Shown piece after piece: positions 33,473-44,963 of a stretch of 64,000 nt of DNA. Position numbers and translations under genes: made by a program. The notes below the pieces were generated by a model. The model ran no database searches, was not told the origin of the DNA, and worked only from the letters and a program-made list of their open reading frames with translations. The stretch is taken from contig NC_134962.1 in the NCBI RefSeq assembly GCF_965638725.1, positions 503,501-567,500 of the forward strand. The letters are read 5' to 3'. The DNA comes from Aptenodytes patagonicus. Its lineage: Eukaryota; Chordata; Aves; Sphenisciformes; Spheniscidae. The first letter of the stretch is position 1. The number at the start of each line of letters is the position of its first letter.

Positions 33473-36400
33473 GGCGGCGGCCGCCCCGGCCCGCGCGACC
33501 GGAAGCGCCGGGCCCAGCGCGCCTCCTCGGCCCGCGGCGCCCCGGCCGCGCGTCGGAAGTGACGGGCTGCCACGGCAACGGCGCCGGGGGGTCCCGGGCG
33601 GGGGGTCCCGGGCGGGGGGTGCGGGGGCGAGTCCCGGCCCGGCGCGGGGGAGCGGGGCGCCCCGGGGGGGGGGACGGGGGGACGCGGGGACGCGGGGACG
33701 CGGGGGGGTGTCTGCGGACGGGGCCGCGGGGCGGTTTCCGGCTGTCCGAGGAGGCGGCCGCGGGGCCAGCGACCCCCGTCCTGCCGGCTCGGCCGCGGCC
33801 TGGCCTGGCCTGGAGGAGGCGGCCGGAGCCCGCCGGGCTGCTGGGCACGGCAGCCTCCCCCGGGTCGCCCCGCGGCGGCGGCGGCGGCGGCCGGGGGCGG
33901 TGGGGCGGAGCAGCGAGCTGGATGCAGACAGCCCGAGGGGGCGAGGCCGGCCGGCCGACCTCGCCGTTGTCAGTCCAAAGACGCCCCCGTTTGCTTCCCC
34001 CCGTGCCTCCGCCGTTGTTTTTCCCTCGTGGCGTATTTTAAACCTCGCCCCTCGGCGTGCGTAGCCCCTCTCGTACATGCAGGGGTGCGAGGTCGTGTAA
34101 GAACACGCAGCAACAGAGAAGTCCTTAGCTCTAAAGAAGCGTGGCTTCGTGGGTGAACGCAGCGGTGGACCGTCACCTCTAAAATAATCCTAAGTCCTAA
34201 AGCCTTAAACGGTCGCGCTGTTCCGCCGTTCCACCTAGGAACGGGGCCTGTCTCGGATGACACCGGTGCTGTATCGACCCTGCCCGCGAGACCGAAGCAA
34301 CCGCAGCTGCAGAAATGCGAATGTTTGTCCTTCCACCATCTGTGTGTTCTTTGTTGTGTTATTCTACGCCTCAAATAGAAAAATAAACCCGTTGCTGTTC
34401 CGATTGACTTTTTCCTGCGAGTCTTTCATCTTTCTGGAATCTCATTGTTTATCTGAGGAAGCGCTCAAAACCAGCGTTCCCTCGTCTCGTCTAATGTGTG
34501 CAGAACAGTCAAAATGACTTGTCTGTCGCTTTCTAGACCTTTTTACCATGTGTCGTGGTCAACAGGAAGCTCTTCTGTTGGGTCAGGTGGATAACAACGT
34601 TTCCTTTGGTTAAAAATCATTTGCTGTTTTGCTGGTAATGTTTTTCCTTGTTACTTCCAAGGTGGTTGTAAGATAAACCAAACAAACGGGATTTCCCAAA
34701 GCACACGGTGCTGAGGCCGTTCAGTGTCTCGTGTTCAGAGCGGCCGGTGTGGAGGATGGTGCAGAACAGACGCGTGCTCGAGCAGCCATTCCCAGTTCGC
34801 TGTCCTCGCGCGCTCTGTGTGCGAGTGGGGAAGCACTTTGTGCCACGGAGAGGGAAAGCAGATTCTCCTTCTCTGCCAGGTTTGCCGGACGCTGCAGACC
34901 AGCGCCTGCGGTGCAGGCACGCGTGGTGGTGCCTCCAGAGGACGGTCCGTTGGTGTCTCTCGGCATTTGTCGCTGCAGCCTGTGGCCGTGTCCCCCCAGC
35001 GTGACCGGTGTGATTCTTCCGCCGTAGCCGTCGGGCCAGCAGTAACCACTCTCGGCACCCACGGGAGACCGGACTGGCTGCGGGAGGAGAGGCTGGGTGA
35101 CTCACGGGCTCACGTGCTGGAAGAGGCTCCTGCCCTTGTTGTCTCCTTCCTGCCGCTTTGGCCGGGGCTGCATCAGCCCGGGATGAGATCAGGCCGTTAC
35201 AGAAACCTGACCTGCGGATGTGGGGCCAATCAAGTCATCATCAGTGTTGCCATAACTTCATTATCATCAGCACCGGGCTTTTTATGTGCTTATTTTGGTT
35301 GCTCCAAATTGTTAGCAACAAAAGTTGGACGTTGTCCAGAGGAGAGGAAAAATAACTATGGATGTAGAAACTCATGGGGAAAGGTGAAAAGGATGGTTTT
35401 GTTTAACCTGTGAAAGCTCGATAGAGAGAGGGCTCAGCTCTGTACGTGTGCTGCAGAGGGGACACCGTGAGAGGACAAAAGTCCTTGTGTTGGTTTGAAT
35501 CAAGTGAGACTTGGACCAGATCTTTGGAAAAACTTTCCAGTTACGAGACGACTTAAATCCTGGAACAAGTTCTCAATAAAGGAGTCCCCTCTTTGCAGGG
35601 ATAGGGATGTCTTTTTAAGAGCACGTCAGAACGATGTCTGTCAGGGAATCACCTAAATGTAACTGATGAGATGACTTGTTTGGATCTCCTCCAGTCCCCA
35701 GTTTTTAATGGTAATTTTTCCGTGGATCTGTGCGGTAGGTGCGCATGACAAAACACACCAGCCTGCGAATGTCTGCCAGACACGAACAGCCGTTTCGCAG
35801 CTGGGGTTACCTGAGTTCTTCTTTGATTCACAGAGAGACTTTGGACAAGTCCTGCCTGTCTCCAGTGTCCTCAGTGTGGATAGGCTTGTGGGGCGGGCAG
35901 GCTTTTGGCGGCAGCGGAAAGCCTGTTGGGCCCAATCCCACATCCTGGTTTGGCAGCGAGACTCTTGCGGGCAAAGCTTTGTTATCCCGCTGGATCTTCA
36001 GGACGGTGTTGGGTCTGCCCTTGCAGGTCACTGCAGGGCCGCGGCGTAAGAGGACGAGCAGCACAGGGGGGTCGGGAAGGAGGAATGGGATCGTAGCCTG
36101 TAAACTTTAACTGCATGACATTATTCCTTAGCATCAAACACTGTAAAATTATACCAGCCTTCACAGAAAGACGGCTGGCAGGACATCGCAGAGGAGCCTG
36201 CGTTTCAGTAGGCTGAGGAAGGGGAACAGAAGGGAGAGAGAAACCGAGCGGTTTGAATGCCAAGAGCCCCTTTCCCATCGATCCATGTCAGCCTCAGGAA
36301 GCAGCGGGGACGTTCCGTGTCTGCGGAGCCAGGTGGGCACGTGGAGGGGGTCTGAGGTGAGCTCCTGGCACCCCGTGGAAGCGGGGTTTATGTGGATGCT

Positions 36401-38624
36401 GCAAGCTCTGCATCGGAGTAGTGACGACCTGCCCTGGCCGCAGCCCAGCCGTCCCCGGGAGGATCCGGGTGCAGGAGCAGCGCTGCTCGTCACTGTGGGC
36501 ATTTGCTCTTTTTTTCCAGGTCTTTACTCGCTCTGGCTTTTCCTTTTGCAAACGACTGCGGCACCAGTGTCTGTAAGATCCTGGTGAGGGGCTGCACACG
36601 CCTGCCGCGTCCTGCCACAGCAGAAGATGCGATTTTTTGGTTTACTTTTCTCTATTCACCCCCTGGCTTCTCATGAGACTGGTGCTGCACTGCAGGTAAT
36701 CAATGAGAACCATGAAATGGCTGATGAGGAGAGGGGAAACACAACCAAAAAGCATTCGGAGGCCCAAATAATGTTCCTGGTGGGCACACAGCGATCATTA
36801 GTCCCTCCCGAGAGCGAGCCAGAGGGCTCTGGTGCACATCCCCACTCTCCATGGACCTGCGCTGCCATGTGCGATGGGTGCAGGTACGGTCCTGCTCTGC
36901 GGGATCCGAATCGTGTCGCTGGAACAGGACCTGCAGGATTCATCTCTCCGAGGTGTTTATTTCAGTAGAGAAATGTGCTTGTAAGGCGTTCTCCTTCATT
37001 AGTTCCCTAAATGTTAACCAATATTATGGTCTGCTAAAACGGAAAGGTGCCAAAATGATGGCGTTGTTCCCAAGAGCTGGCGGGCGAGTGTGGGGGCAGA
37101 GGTAGAGGCAGAGCTCTCCGCCGCGGCAGTCCCGGGGTTGGAAGGAGCCCCGCGGTCCCGCAAGTTGTTCCGGATCGTTCGCCAGATGCGTGGAAGGGAG
37201 TCGGTGCTGCCGACGCCAGCAGGATGGCACAAACTGCTCCGCGGGGTGTCCTGCTTGACAGTGATTAACAGCGACAGCAGCGCACGATAAGCACTGGGCC
37301 GTTGGGTTAAGCCGTGGAGCTGCGCGGTGTGAAACATTGGATCTTCAACAGACGCGGGCGGTTTGCGTGGAAATTGCATCCAAATTGAGTCACGGCCACG
37401 AGGAGAAGACTCAACCTGTACTTAAAGCATATTTCTTGCAATGAGCCCTCTTCCCACACAGGTTTGGCAGCACGGAGCCGTGCACCTTCCTGCTCCTGAG
37501 TCACACTTGCACAGTCCCTTGCGCTGCACCTGCATCGCTTTGACGTGACTTTGATGGAAAGCTCTTTGAGCAGGAACTTTGCCTTTTCAGTTTTCACGGC
37601 ACACACTTGCTTAGAATCGTAGAAATAATGTCGAGCTCAAACCAATTAATTTCACTCGCCCCACAGTTGCAGATTTAAACTCTGTCTTTTGATCCAGCAA
37701 GTCCAACCCATTCTTGCCTGGTGCTGGTGTGTCCTGGCCAGACCAGTCCTTAAATTCTCCTATAATAGTGACTGCACTTTGGTTTGTGTGCAATTGAAGA
37801 AGAAATAATTAAGTAGGGAAGGAAAAAATTATGAAATCAGATTCTGACTAGCACTTCTGTGTGACTTGAGAATAACTTAATTTAAATGGGTTGACACTCA
37901 CATAATTGAAGTTACTACTTAATCTGTTATCTCAAACATATTAAATAAGTCTTTACCCTGAAATCAGATGCAGAGAAAAGGGAAGTAAATGTGGCAGTAC
38001 ATTTAATTTTTCATTTACTCTTAATGTGGGTCTCCAGTGAAGGCCGGCAGTTTGGACCTGGGGTTTGAAGGCAGATTCCCGTGCTCTCCTCGCCTTGGGT
38101 GAGCTCTCGTCCTTGAAATCCTGAGACTTTTCCCTCCAGAGAGCTCCATTTCATCGGAGCACCGTTTCACCGGAGCAGACCCTTCTGCTGGATTCGCAGC
38201 AGCGGGGAGCAGCCTGAGCTCCGGTCCCCGGCTGCCGAGGGGAAACGGTTCCTCTGCTTACGGTTCTCCAGGGACTGTGGGCACTCGACCTGGTGAAAGG
38301 GATGCTCAGCCTTGTCCTTAGGCTGGGGAGTCTCAGCCGTGGGCAAAATAGTCTCGACTCAAGGTAATTTTTAATTAATTTAATCTATTGCCGGTTAACA
38401 CAAACTTCTACTCACTGATTAGGGATAACAGATGCGCCCACTGGCTGCAGCTCGGGGCAGCCCGTGGCCTCCTCCCGCACACGCACTGCTGCCTAAACCG
38501 GTCAATCCGTGCCCAAAACAGCCCTCAGAGGTGAACGGATAGGGTGCTCGTGTGTGCACTAGCTGGGCGCTGACGCTGCCTACGGATGCCGTGTGCTCCC
38601 CTGGGTCCCTGTGCTGTGCTGTTT

Positions 38625-38741
38625 GGGTGCTCCTACGGGAATTACCTTGGTGTTCATGTAGGTGATAACTGCGCGCTCCTGCGTGAACTCATTCGGTGCT
38701 CATGCATGCAATTATTGAATGCTCGTGTAAATTCACTGGGC
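38625..38741. repeat. Degenerate tandem repeat, about 22-24 bp unit
   Basis: Five diverged copies of a unit like GGTGCTCATGTAGGTGAATTA follow one another. The repeat core GTGCTC(A/C)TG recurs in each. It also weakly extends to the left (GTGCTCGTGTG near 38.55 kb). Confidence 0.55.
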
Positions 38742-40341
38742 ATGGACACTAAACCCTGCAATTTATGTTCAAGAGTTCCCAGAAAGCTGCTCTGAGGGCA
38801 CCTTGCCGGAGTCTCCGGCTGGGCTGGATGAAGGATTGCACCGAGTTCTGCCTGCTCCTGGTGCGTGCCCAGGTCCGCGCGGGGCTGCCCCGCGGTAACA
38901 GGGGATTTGGGGAGGGCACAAAGGAGAAGGACCCCGTGGGGCTGGGGGACAGCGTTAATTTGCTGAGGAAACTTTCAGCTCGCACATTGGGATGCCAAAA
39001 CCTGGGGATTTACATTAGTAACATAGAAAGAGCTGGAGCACGCTGCTTGTGAACGGAACAAGCAAATGAAATATTGGGTTTAGAGACAGATTTTCAAAAA
39101 AAGCCTTGAATATTGGGCCTGCAAAAATCTGCAAATAGTGGCTCCTGTGCGAAACAGCAGCCTTGGGGACAAGGGGCATTTGCATGTGGAAGGAGGGAGC
39201 TCCCCAGCGCTGCTGCCTGGGTGGGTGCTCATCCCCTGCACCTATTTCGTCTGAGACTGTGAGGCAGGGACGGGCTCCTGCCTGCGGGCAGAGCCCAGCG
39301 CTGGGGCAGTGCAGGTGGCCGCTGCTGTTGATAAAGCTCGCTCACAGTTTCCCAAACATCTTTCTGAGCAGTGTCGCGGCTGCTGCTGTCTGCCAGGAGA
39401 TGCCCCGCCTCAGTCGAGAGCTCTCGTCTTTAAAACTGCACCAGGTTTTGCATGTGCGTGCTTCCCACTGTACTGTCCCTCACAGTTTTAACACAGCAGT
39501 GACACGAGGAAAAGAAACTGGTGGTGCTGCATAACGAGAAGTGGTCCGGCTGCCAGGGGCGTTTATTCCTGCTGGTTTTTAAATACAGCAGTTCACCAAA
39601 GCGATGGTACGGGACCTGCGCAGCGAGCGCTGTGCTCCCGCGGGACGGTGGCAGATGGTGCCGTTCTGGACGGGGCTGCCTCTGGGCTGGCCCTTTCTTT
39701 CCCTGCAGCTAACTCGGACTGTCTTTGCAAATCCCATTTAACAAAGCAACGGCACTGGAGGCCTGCTCCTTCACACACCTCCCAGAACGCTCTCGGGGAA
39801 GTGGGAGATGCCCTGGCAGAGGCAGCACTGGTGGCAGGACCAGCGCTGCCTGAAGGATCCCGGTCCCCGGGGTGGGGACCTGCCCAAAGGGACCGGCAGG
39901 AACGGGACCGATCGGGAGCGGGCGTGGGTAGCCCTGCCTTTTCCTGCCCAGCATCGCAGGGAGGCATCGGCAGCGTCCTGCGCGCTGGGGCTCGGGGAGG
40001 ATGGTTTGTCCCTAGTGCTGCTGGGCGGCAGTGGCAGAGGGGTCGGTCACAGCCTTCAGCAAGGTGGTAGGGATTCCCATCAAGAGCAGCGGTGAAGAAT
40101 CTGCCTCCCTGCAGCCGGGGCTCGCCCTTCCCCTCTCCCCGTCCCTGTGCTGTCCTCCCTGCGCTGTGCCGACTGCGGATCCAGCCGACTCTGGATCCTG
40201 CTCCTGCCTTGGTTGTGGGTGGAGAAAGGCAGCTGGAGTGGCTCTTTAGAAAACAGAATTACAGTAAAACGTGGGAGGTTCCTACAAGTCACCTGCGAGC
40301 TGCTTCCTCCCATTCCCAGACCCGGGCTGCCTGGGAGGAAC

Positions 40342-40347
40342 TTTAAA
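40342..40347 (+). promoter_or_regulatory. TTTAAA box of gene A
   Basis: TTTAAA 45 bases before the ATG at 40387. The same box at a like distance precedes four other genes of the cluster. Confidence 0.55.
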
Positions 40348-40386
40348 TTGCTGCCCGGCTCAGCCCTGGCCACTGGCTCCGGCAGC

Positions 40387-43254
40387 ATGACTGCGAGAGG
40401 CATCTTCCTGCTGGGGCTCCTCGCCCTGTGGGCAGAGCTGCAGGCAGCACCCACTGCAGGCAAGTACGGGCGCGATGGAAACACCCGGCCTCTCTAGATT
40501 TTAAGAATATTTTCCGTATTTTCATAGAATTATAGAGTCACAGAATGGTTTGGGTTGGAAGGGACCTTTAAAGTTCATCTAGTCCAACCCCCCTGCAACG
40601 AGCAGGGACATCTTCAGCTAGATCAGTGTTGATGATGATGTTCAGTGATGTGTGTTTAAATGTCTGTTTTCATCCTTGTATTTATGAAAGCTTCCTGTGA
40701 AGAGTTGTAACCCTTGTGAGGTTTAGCCCTTGCTTAAATTTTATAATCTTCGTGTTCTGCAAAACTCCTGCTGAGGACGGAGACGGCGGTGGTACCAGCA
40801 CGCAGGCGTAGGGATGCTCGCGAGGAGGTTTGTCAGTTGAACCGGCGACCAGGGCAGGGACCGGTGGAAATGTCAGCCTGGCCAGGCCCCTGGGGTGCTG
40901 CAGATGGGACCGAGACGGGCTGGACCGGACCCAGACTGGGCTGCCTGGGGGGGGGCCAGAATGGTCCCTCCCGGCTGGGCAGAGCAGCTTCCATCCACGG
41001 GGCTGGGACCCCCTGGGGCGAGTGGGGACCCCCACCCCTCACAGCCCTGCTCGGGGCATCTCTAACCAAAATAAGAACCTGCAGGTTGTTAGAGCCGAGC
41101 TCCAGCGGGCTGAGCTCTGCTGCCCACCCGCCTGTGCCTGCCTTGGACCTGAGCGCAGCACGTTCCTTGCCCGGGCTGGCAGCTGGCCCTGCGCTTTGCT
41201 TCGTGGCAGGTTCAGGGCATCTCCCCCCGCCCGTGAGCCCTCCGAAAGCACCAGCCCCGCCAGGGAGGTGCAGCTCTGGGAGAAAGGAAATTCTCAAAGA
41301 AGAATTATTTTTCCTTCTCTTTTTTTTTTTTTTTTAAATGGCCAACTTTCAAAGAAGTGAAAATTGCGTTTCTTTTGAATGATCAGTGAAGTGATTTTGA
41401 GAGCAGTGTTTGATATTTTACAGAACCCCTTCTTTCTGAATGCTCCTGCATGTGTTGCAAGCCGGGCTGTTTTATTCTAAGGCTTAAAGTCCGAGGCAGC
41501 AGCGGCTCCTGCGCAGCGGGAGCCAGGTTTGCTGTTGCTCTGTGTAACAAGACGCTGGGGCCATGGCACGCTGATAAAAATGTGTTGAAGAAACTCGAGT
41601 TTCTTTTGGTCTCGGTTTACAGCCTGGTTTTAAGCCTTACGATACAACCCGCCTTTTGCCAGCAAGCCGGCAGCGCTGGTGCCTGCATTGCTAACATGTT
41701 GGTCCCGTGCCCTGTCCCAGAGCGATGTCAAGGTGCCAGCACTGCCGGTGGGGAGCCTCGTGCCGCGCTGCTCCGCTGCTGAGCGGGATCGCTTGCTGCT
41801 GCTCAACAGGAGAGCGTGCAGCTAAATACGCTTACTGATATATTTATGCCCTGGTTAAATAGCACATGCTGCATTTGTATTTGTTTTGCTAAGAAGTTGC
41901 TAGTGCAACGTTCACCTGTCCCCTGCACCCCCCCGGGAGCACCCCAGGACACACGCACGCCGGCCCCACCACAACGCTGCCACGCGCCGGGAGGCACTGG
42001 CGTGGCCCGGAGGGCTGTGTTGCCCTGGCTGTGCAGGCAGCAGTGGGCAGGCAGAGGCCTGAAATCCCACCGGGAAACGCCGCAGGGGAGAAGGCAGCCA
42101 TGCGGCGCCATGGCAAAGCCGGCTGCTGCGAGCACGGGGAGCGTCCTGCCCTCGATGCCCCGGCTCAGCATCAAAGTGCCAAGTCTGAGACCCTGAGCCA
42201 TCAAGGGGCAGATCCCTGTGGGCTTTGCCCATCCAGGAGCCCTGTGCAGTGTCACGGGGTGCTGGCGGGTGGGAGCTGTGGGTGGAAGCCGTGGGTGGGA
42301 GCCGTGGGTGGGAGGGCAGCGCAGGGCTGGTGCCCCGGGGCTGACGCTGCTGCTTTCTGCTCCCTTCCAGGGCTCCCCGGAGCAGCCCCTGCCAGGTGGC
42401 CACAGCCAGGGCAGCCTGGAAGCACTCTGCCGGGGAAGAGCCCTTTGCCTGGGGAAGAGCCCAGCGCGGTGGGTTGCCCCTGTCCGCAGCCCGGCAGGGT
42501 TGCCCCGGAGGGGAAGTGGGAGTCGGGTGCGGAGCGGGTGGGTAAGGACCAGCGCCCGCCCGGGGCTGAGCCGGTGGCTGCTGCAACACCCGCGTCGGGG
42601 AAGAAGCCGGTGACTGGGGGGGAGCCTGCAGTGGGGAACAAGCCCACGCTGGCTGGGAAGCCAGACACTGGGAAGAAACCCAGTTCAGGGAAAAAGCCAG
42701 GGTGTTGGGGGAAGACTGAGACTAGGGAAAAGCCAGAGGTCACAGTGAAGCCAGAAACCGGGGTGAAGCCGGAGACTGGAGGGAAGCCAGACAGTGGGGG
42801 GAAGCCGGAGGCTGCGGGGAAGCCGGAGACTGGAGGGAAGCCGGAGGTTGGGGGGAAGCCGGAGGCTGGGGAGAAACCTGTGCTGGGGGAGAAGCCGGAG
42901 ACCGGGGGGAAGCCAGAGAGTGAGGGGAAGCCTGAGGCGGGAGAGAAGCCTGAGTCTGACCAGGGTGACAGTGGGGAGGATGATGACAGTGATGATGACG
43001 ATGATGATGATGACGACGATGACGACGACGACGACGATGATGATGATGATAAAAATGAGTATGGCGATGACGACGGTGATTACGATGACGACTACGACGA
43101 TGATGACGACGATGATGATGACGACTACGACGACGACTACGACGATGATGACGACGACGACGACGACGATGACGGAGATGATGGTGGTGATGATGATGAT
43201 GATGACGACAGTGATGATGGTGGTGGTGGTGGTGACGGCGATGAAGCTTGGTGA
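40387..43254 (+). CDS. Gene A: secreted Lys-Pro-repeat, poly-aspartate protein (unrecognised)
   Basis: Exon 1 (40387-40459) encodes a signal peptide (MTARGIFLLGLLALWAE, cleavage likely near QAAPTA). Its donor is CAG then gcaagt, a strong GC-type site. Exon 2 (42371-43254) joins in frame and ends at TGA; total 318 residues. Residues 25-100 are Pro/Gly/Ala-rich with one CPC. Residues about 100-220 hold some twenty Lys-Pro dipeptides, becoming regular hexapeptides such as GGKPEA, AGKPET, GEKPES. Residues about 220-318 are almost pure Asp with a few Tyr, Gly and Ser. The signal exon / large repeat exon plan and the locus recall trappins and semenogelins, whose hexapeptide repeats are transglutaminase substrates. 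The acid tail would bind calcium strongly. Function is unknown; an eggshell or other mineral-matrix role is only a guess. AATAAA follows at 43409. Confidence 0.75.
40460..42370 (+). other. Intron of gene A
   Basis: A GC-AG intron of 1.9 kb. It contains a CR1 LINE tail near its start and a T-run at about 41320-41336. No further exon was recognised in it. Confidence 0.6.
40523..40640 (-). mobile_element. CR1 LINE, truncated 3' end
   Basis: The strings atagaattatagagtcacag, ggtttgggttggaagggacc and ttcatctagtccaacccccc are the reverse complement of the well-known 3' end of avian CR1 elements. The element lies on the minus strand and is 5' truncated to about 120 bases, with its ATTCTATG-type tail at the low-coordinate end. 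It is the only CR1 copy I find in the window. Confidence 0.9.
42968..43251 (+). repeat. GAT/GAC codon repeat
   Basis: About 280 bases of mixed GAT and GAC triplets encoding the Asp tail of gene A. The synonymous mixture, rather than one pure triplet, suggests that aspartate itself is being kept. On the minus strand it creates false Val/Ile-rich and His-rich frames. Confidence 0.9.
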
Positions 43255-43408
43255 CCAATGCTGCAGGGTGTGCGAGGAGCGTGTGGGGCAATGAGAGCCC
43301 GTGGTGGGTTGGCACAGGGGCGGCCACCCCTGGCTTCCTCCTCTGCCTCCCTCTGCCAGGGCTGGTCCCAGGCACCAATGGCATTTTGGGCAGGACCTAC
43401 TCTTTCCT

Positions 43409-43414
43409 AATAAA
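43409..43414 (+). terminator. Gene A poly(A) signal
   Basis: AATAAA 155 bases after the stop codon of the Asp-rich gene. From here to 44.37 kb I see no gene. Confidence 0.75.
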
Positions 43415-44368
43415 CCCCACATTGGGCCACCGGCTTGGTGTGACAAGCTGTCCCTGGACAGTGCCTGGCACGGCCAGGCCATCGTGGCTGCCCCAGCCCT
43501 GCCCCGGGCACAGGGAGCTCCTGCGCTCGCTCCTGCCCGGCATGGGCTCGGCGGGGCTCTTTGCACGGTGATGTGAGTCTGTCCCCCGTGGAAGAGCCAC
43601 AGGGATGGTCCCAACCGGGCGCCCGCCCAGGACCAGCAGAGTATCTCTGGGCCAGGAGAAACCTCCCTGTGGGGTCTGTCCCCCCCAGCTCCCTGGGGCT
43701 CCCTGGGGCGAGCTGCTCTGTGGCCAAGGCCCCCCGGCATCCTCCAAAAGCAGCCGCCATGGCAGGGCTTGGTCAGGAGCCACGCGAGCATGGACACCCA
43801 CAGGTCCCAGATCTGGTGGTTTTGCACAGGCGGTGTGCCGGGGTGCTGGGAGCCTCGCCTGTGCCCGCCGTGCTGCGTCGTGCCGTGCTGGCAGTGGGGT
43901 CAGGAGCTGGGGGACCGCTGCCTGTGCAGGATGTGAGGGGCACTGCCAACTGACCCCCGAGGGCTCAGGGCAGCCCCGACACACTCCTGCTGCGGAGCTG
44001 CACTAAGGTGAGGTTGGGGCCGGCTGTGCTGCCGTGGCCCTGGGGCAAGCCTGGGTCCTCTGTGGGGGCATGATGGAGTCCCGCCAGGCACCTGCTCCCA
44101 GGAGGGTCTCTGGGAATAAGAACGAGCCTGGTCCCGGCAGGGATGGATGGACCTGTGGAGTTTGGGCAGGACTTGTGTGCAGGTCCCCGGGGACATGCCA
44201 GCTGCAGTGGCACAGCCCCTGCCCGGGACCCCATCCCTCCTGCAGGAGCCGAAGGTCCCACGGAGGCTGGCGGGGGATCACCAGGAGACTGACACAGCAG
44301 AAGCCAGCCAGTGTTCATTGCAGACTGGGTTTACTGGGGGGTGGGAGGGCACGGAGACCCCCCCGTGC

Positions 44369-44908
44369 TCAGCATGGAGCTGAGCGCGAGGGGGTGGAGG
44401 TGGGATCGGGGGGACGGGTGCTTATCCAGCAGTTGATGGATCCCTCCATGGCCAGCTGTCCAGCTGTCTGGTACGGGGTGGCTGCACACTCTGGGTCCTT
44501 GGTCTGGGTCCAGGTGGGGGCTAGGTGAATCCTGGGGAGAAACGGGAGTGTCCATGTCCCAAGCCCTTGCTTTGGAGCACGCCAGGGCGTAGCCGTTGGC
44601 CCCACAGCAGGGCCCTGGGGCAAGGGCTCCCAAGACCCCGTGCACCCCTCCCAGGGGAGCTGTCGGGGGGTTTGCTGGTCACTTCTGCAGTGTGCGAGGA
44701 TGTGTGGGGAGATGGCACTGCTGTGCGGGACGCTGCACCCTGGCCATGGCTGTGCTCATCCCTGTGCATGCGGCTGTGCACCCTTGCGCAGCACCATCCC
44801 GCCAGCTCCCCACACCCGCCCTGCACCTACCCCACGCTCACCTGCGGACACCAGCCGGGCGCAGAGGCAGCAGAGCCCCAGGAGCAGGAGCAGCGACAGC
44901 AGCCGCAT
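44369..44908 (-). CDS. Gene B: small secreted peptide of the WFDC cluster (unrecognised)
   Basis: Exon 1 (44842-44908) encodes a strong signal peptide, MRLLSLLLLLGLCCLCARL, with a consensus donor in phase 1 like the signal exons of WAP genes. Exon 2 is less sure. The most protein-like choice is 44369-44520 (72 residues in total), mature part with three Cys: TKDPECAATPYQTAG, MEGSINCWISTRPPD and a terminal PC. Other acceptors also keep frame, one at 44614 giving 116 residues ending at 44331. None shows a WAP or Kunitz pattern. A TTTAAA box lies 55 bases upstream of the ATG. I do not recognise the family. Confidence 0.45.
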
Positions 44909-44957
44909 GGCGCGGGGCGGGCAGCGTGGGGGCTGCCTGTCCGGGCACAGGCAGGGG

Positions 44958-44963
44958 TTTAAA
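44958..44963 (-). promoter_or_regulatory. TTTAAA box of gene B
   Basis: TTTAAA within GGGTTTAAATCC, 55 bases before the gene B start; similar in sequence and spacing to those of genes A, D and E. Confidence 0.55.

Larger units (their letters stand above)
33473..40386. other. Large intergenic region with lower GC, no coding gene seen
   Basis: After the CpG-rich DNTTIP1 promoter (to about 34.0 kb) the base composition drops and no frame on either strand shows family features or good exon structure. AATAAA occurs on plus near 34.38 kb and at 35575-35580, so a noncoding transcript diverging from the DNTTIP1 promoter is possible. The stretch 37.7-38.4 kb is the most A/T-rich. Noted inside: a degenerate 24-bp repeat near 38.6 kb. 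Confidence 0.5.

Noticed and set aside
42685-43827. Long minus-strand frame rich in Val and Ile, and a second one rich in His and Arg
   Set aside because: Both are the reverse complement of the GAT/GAC repeat of gene A; no signal, splice or family features.
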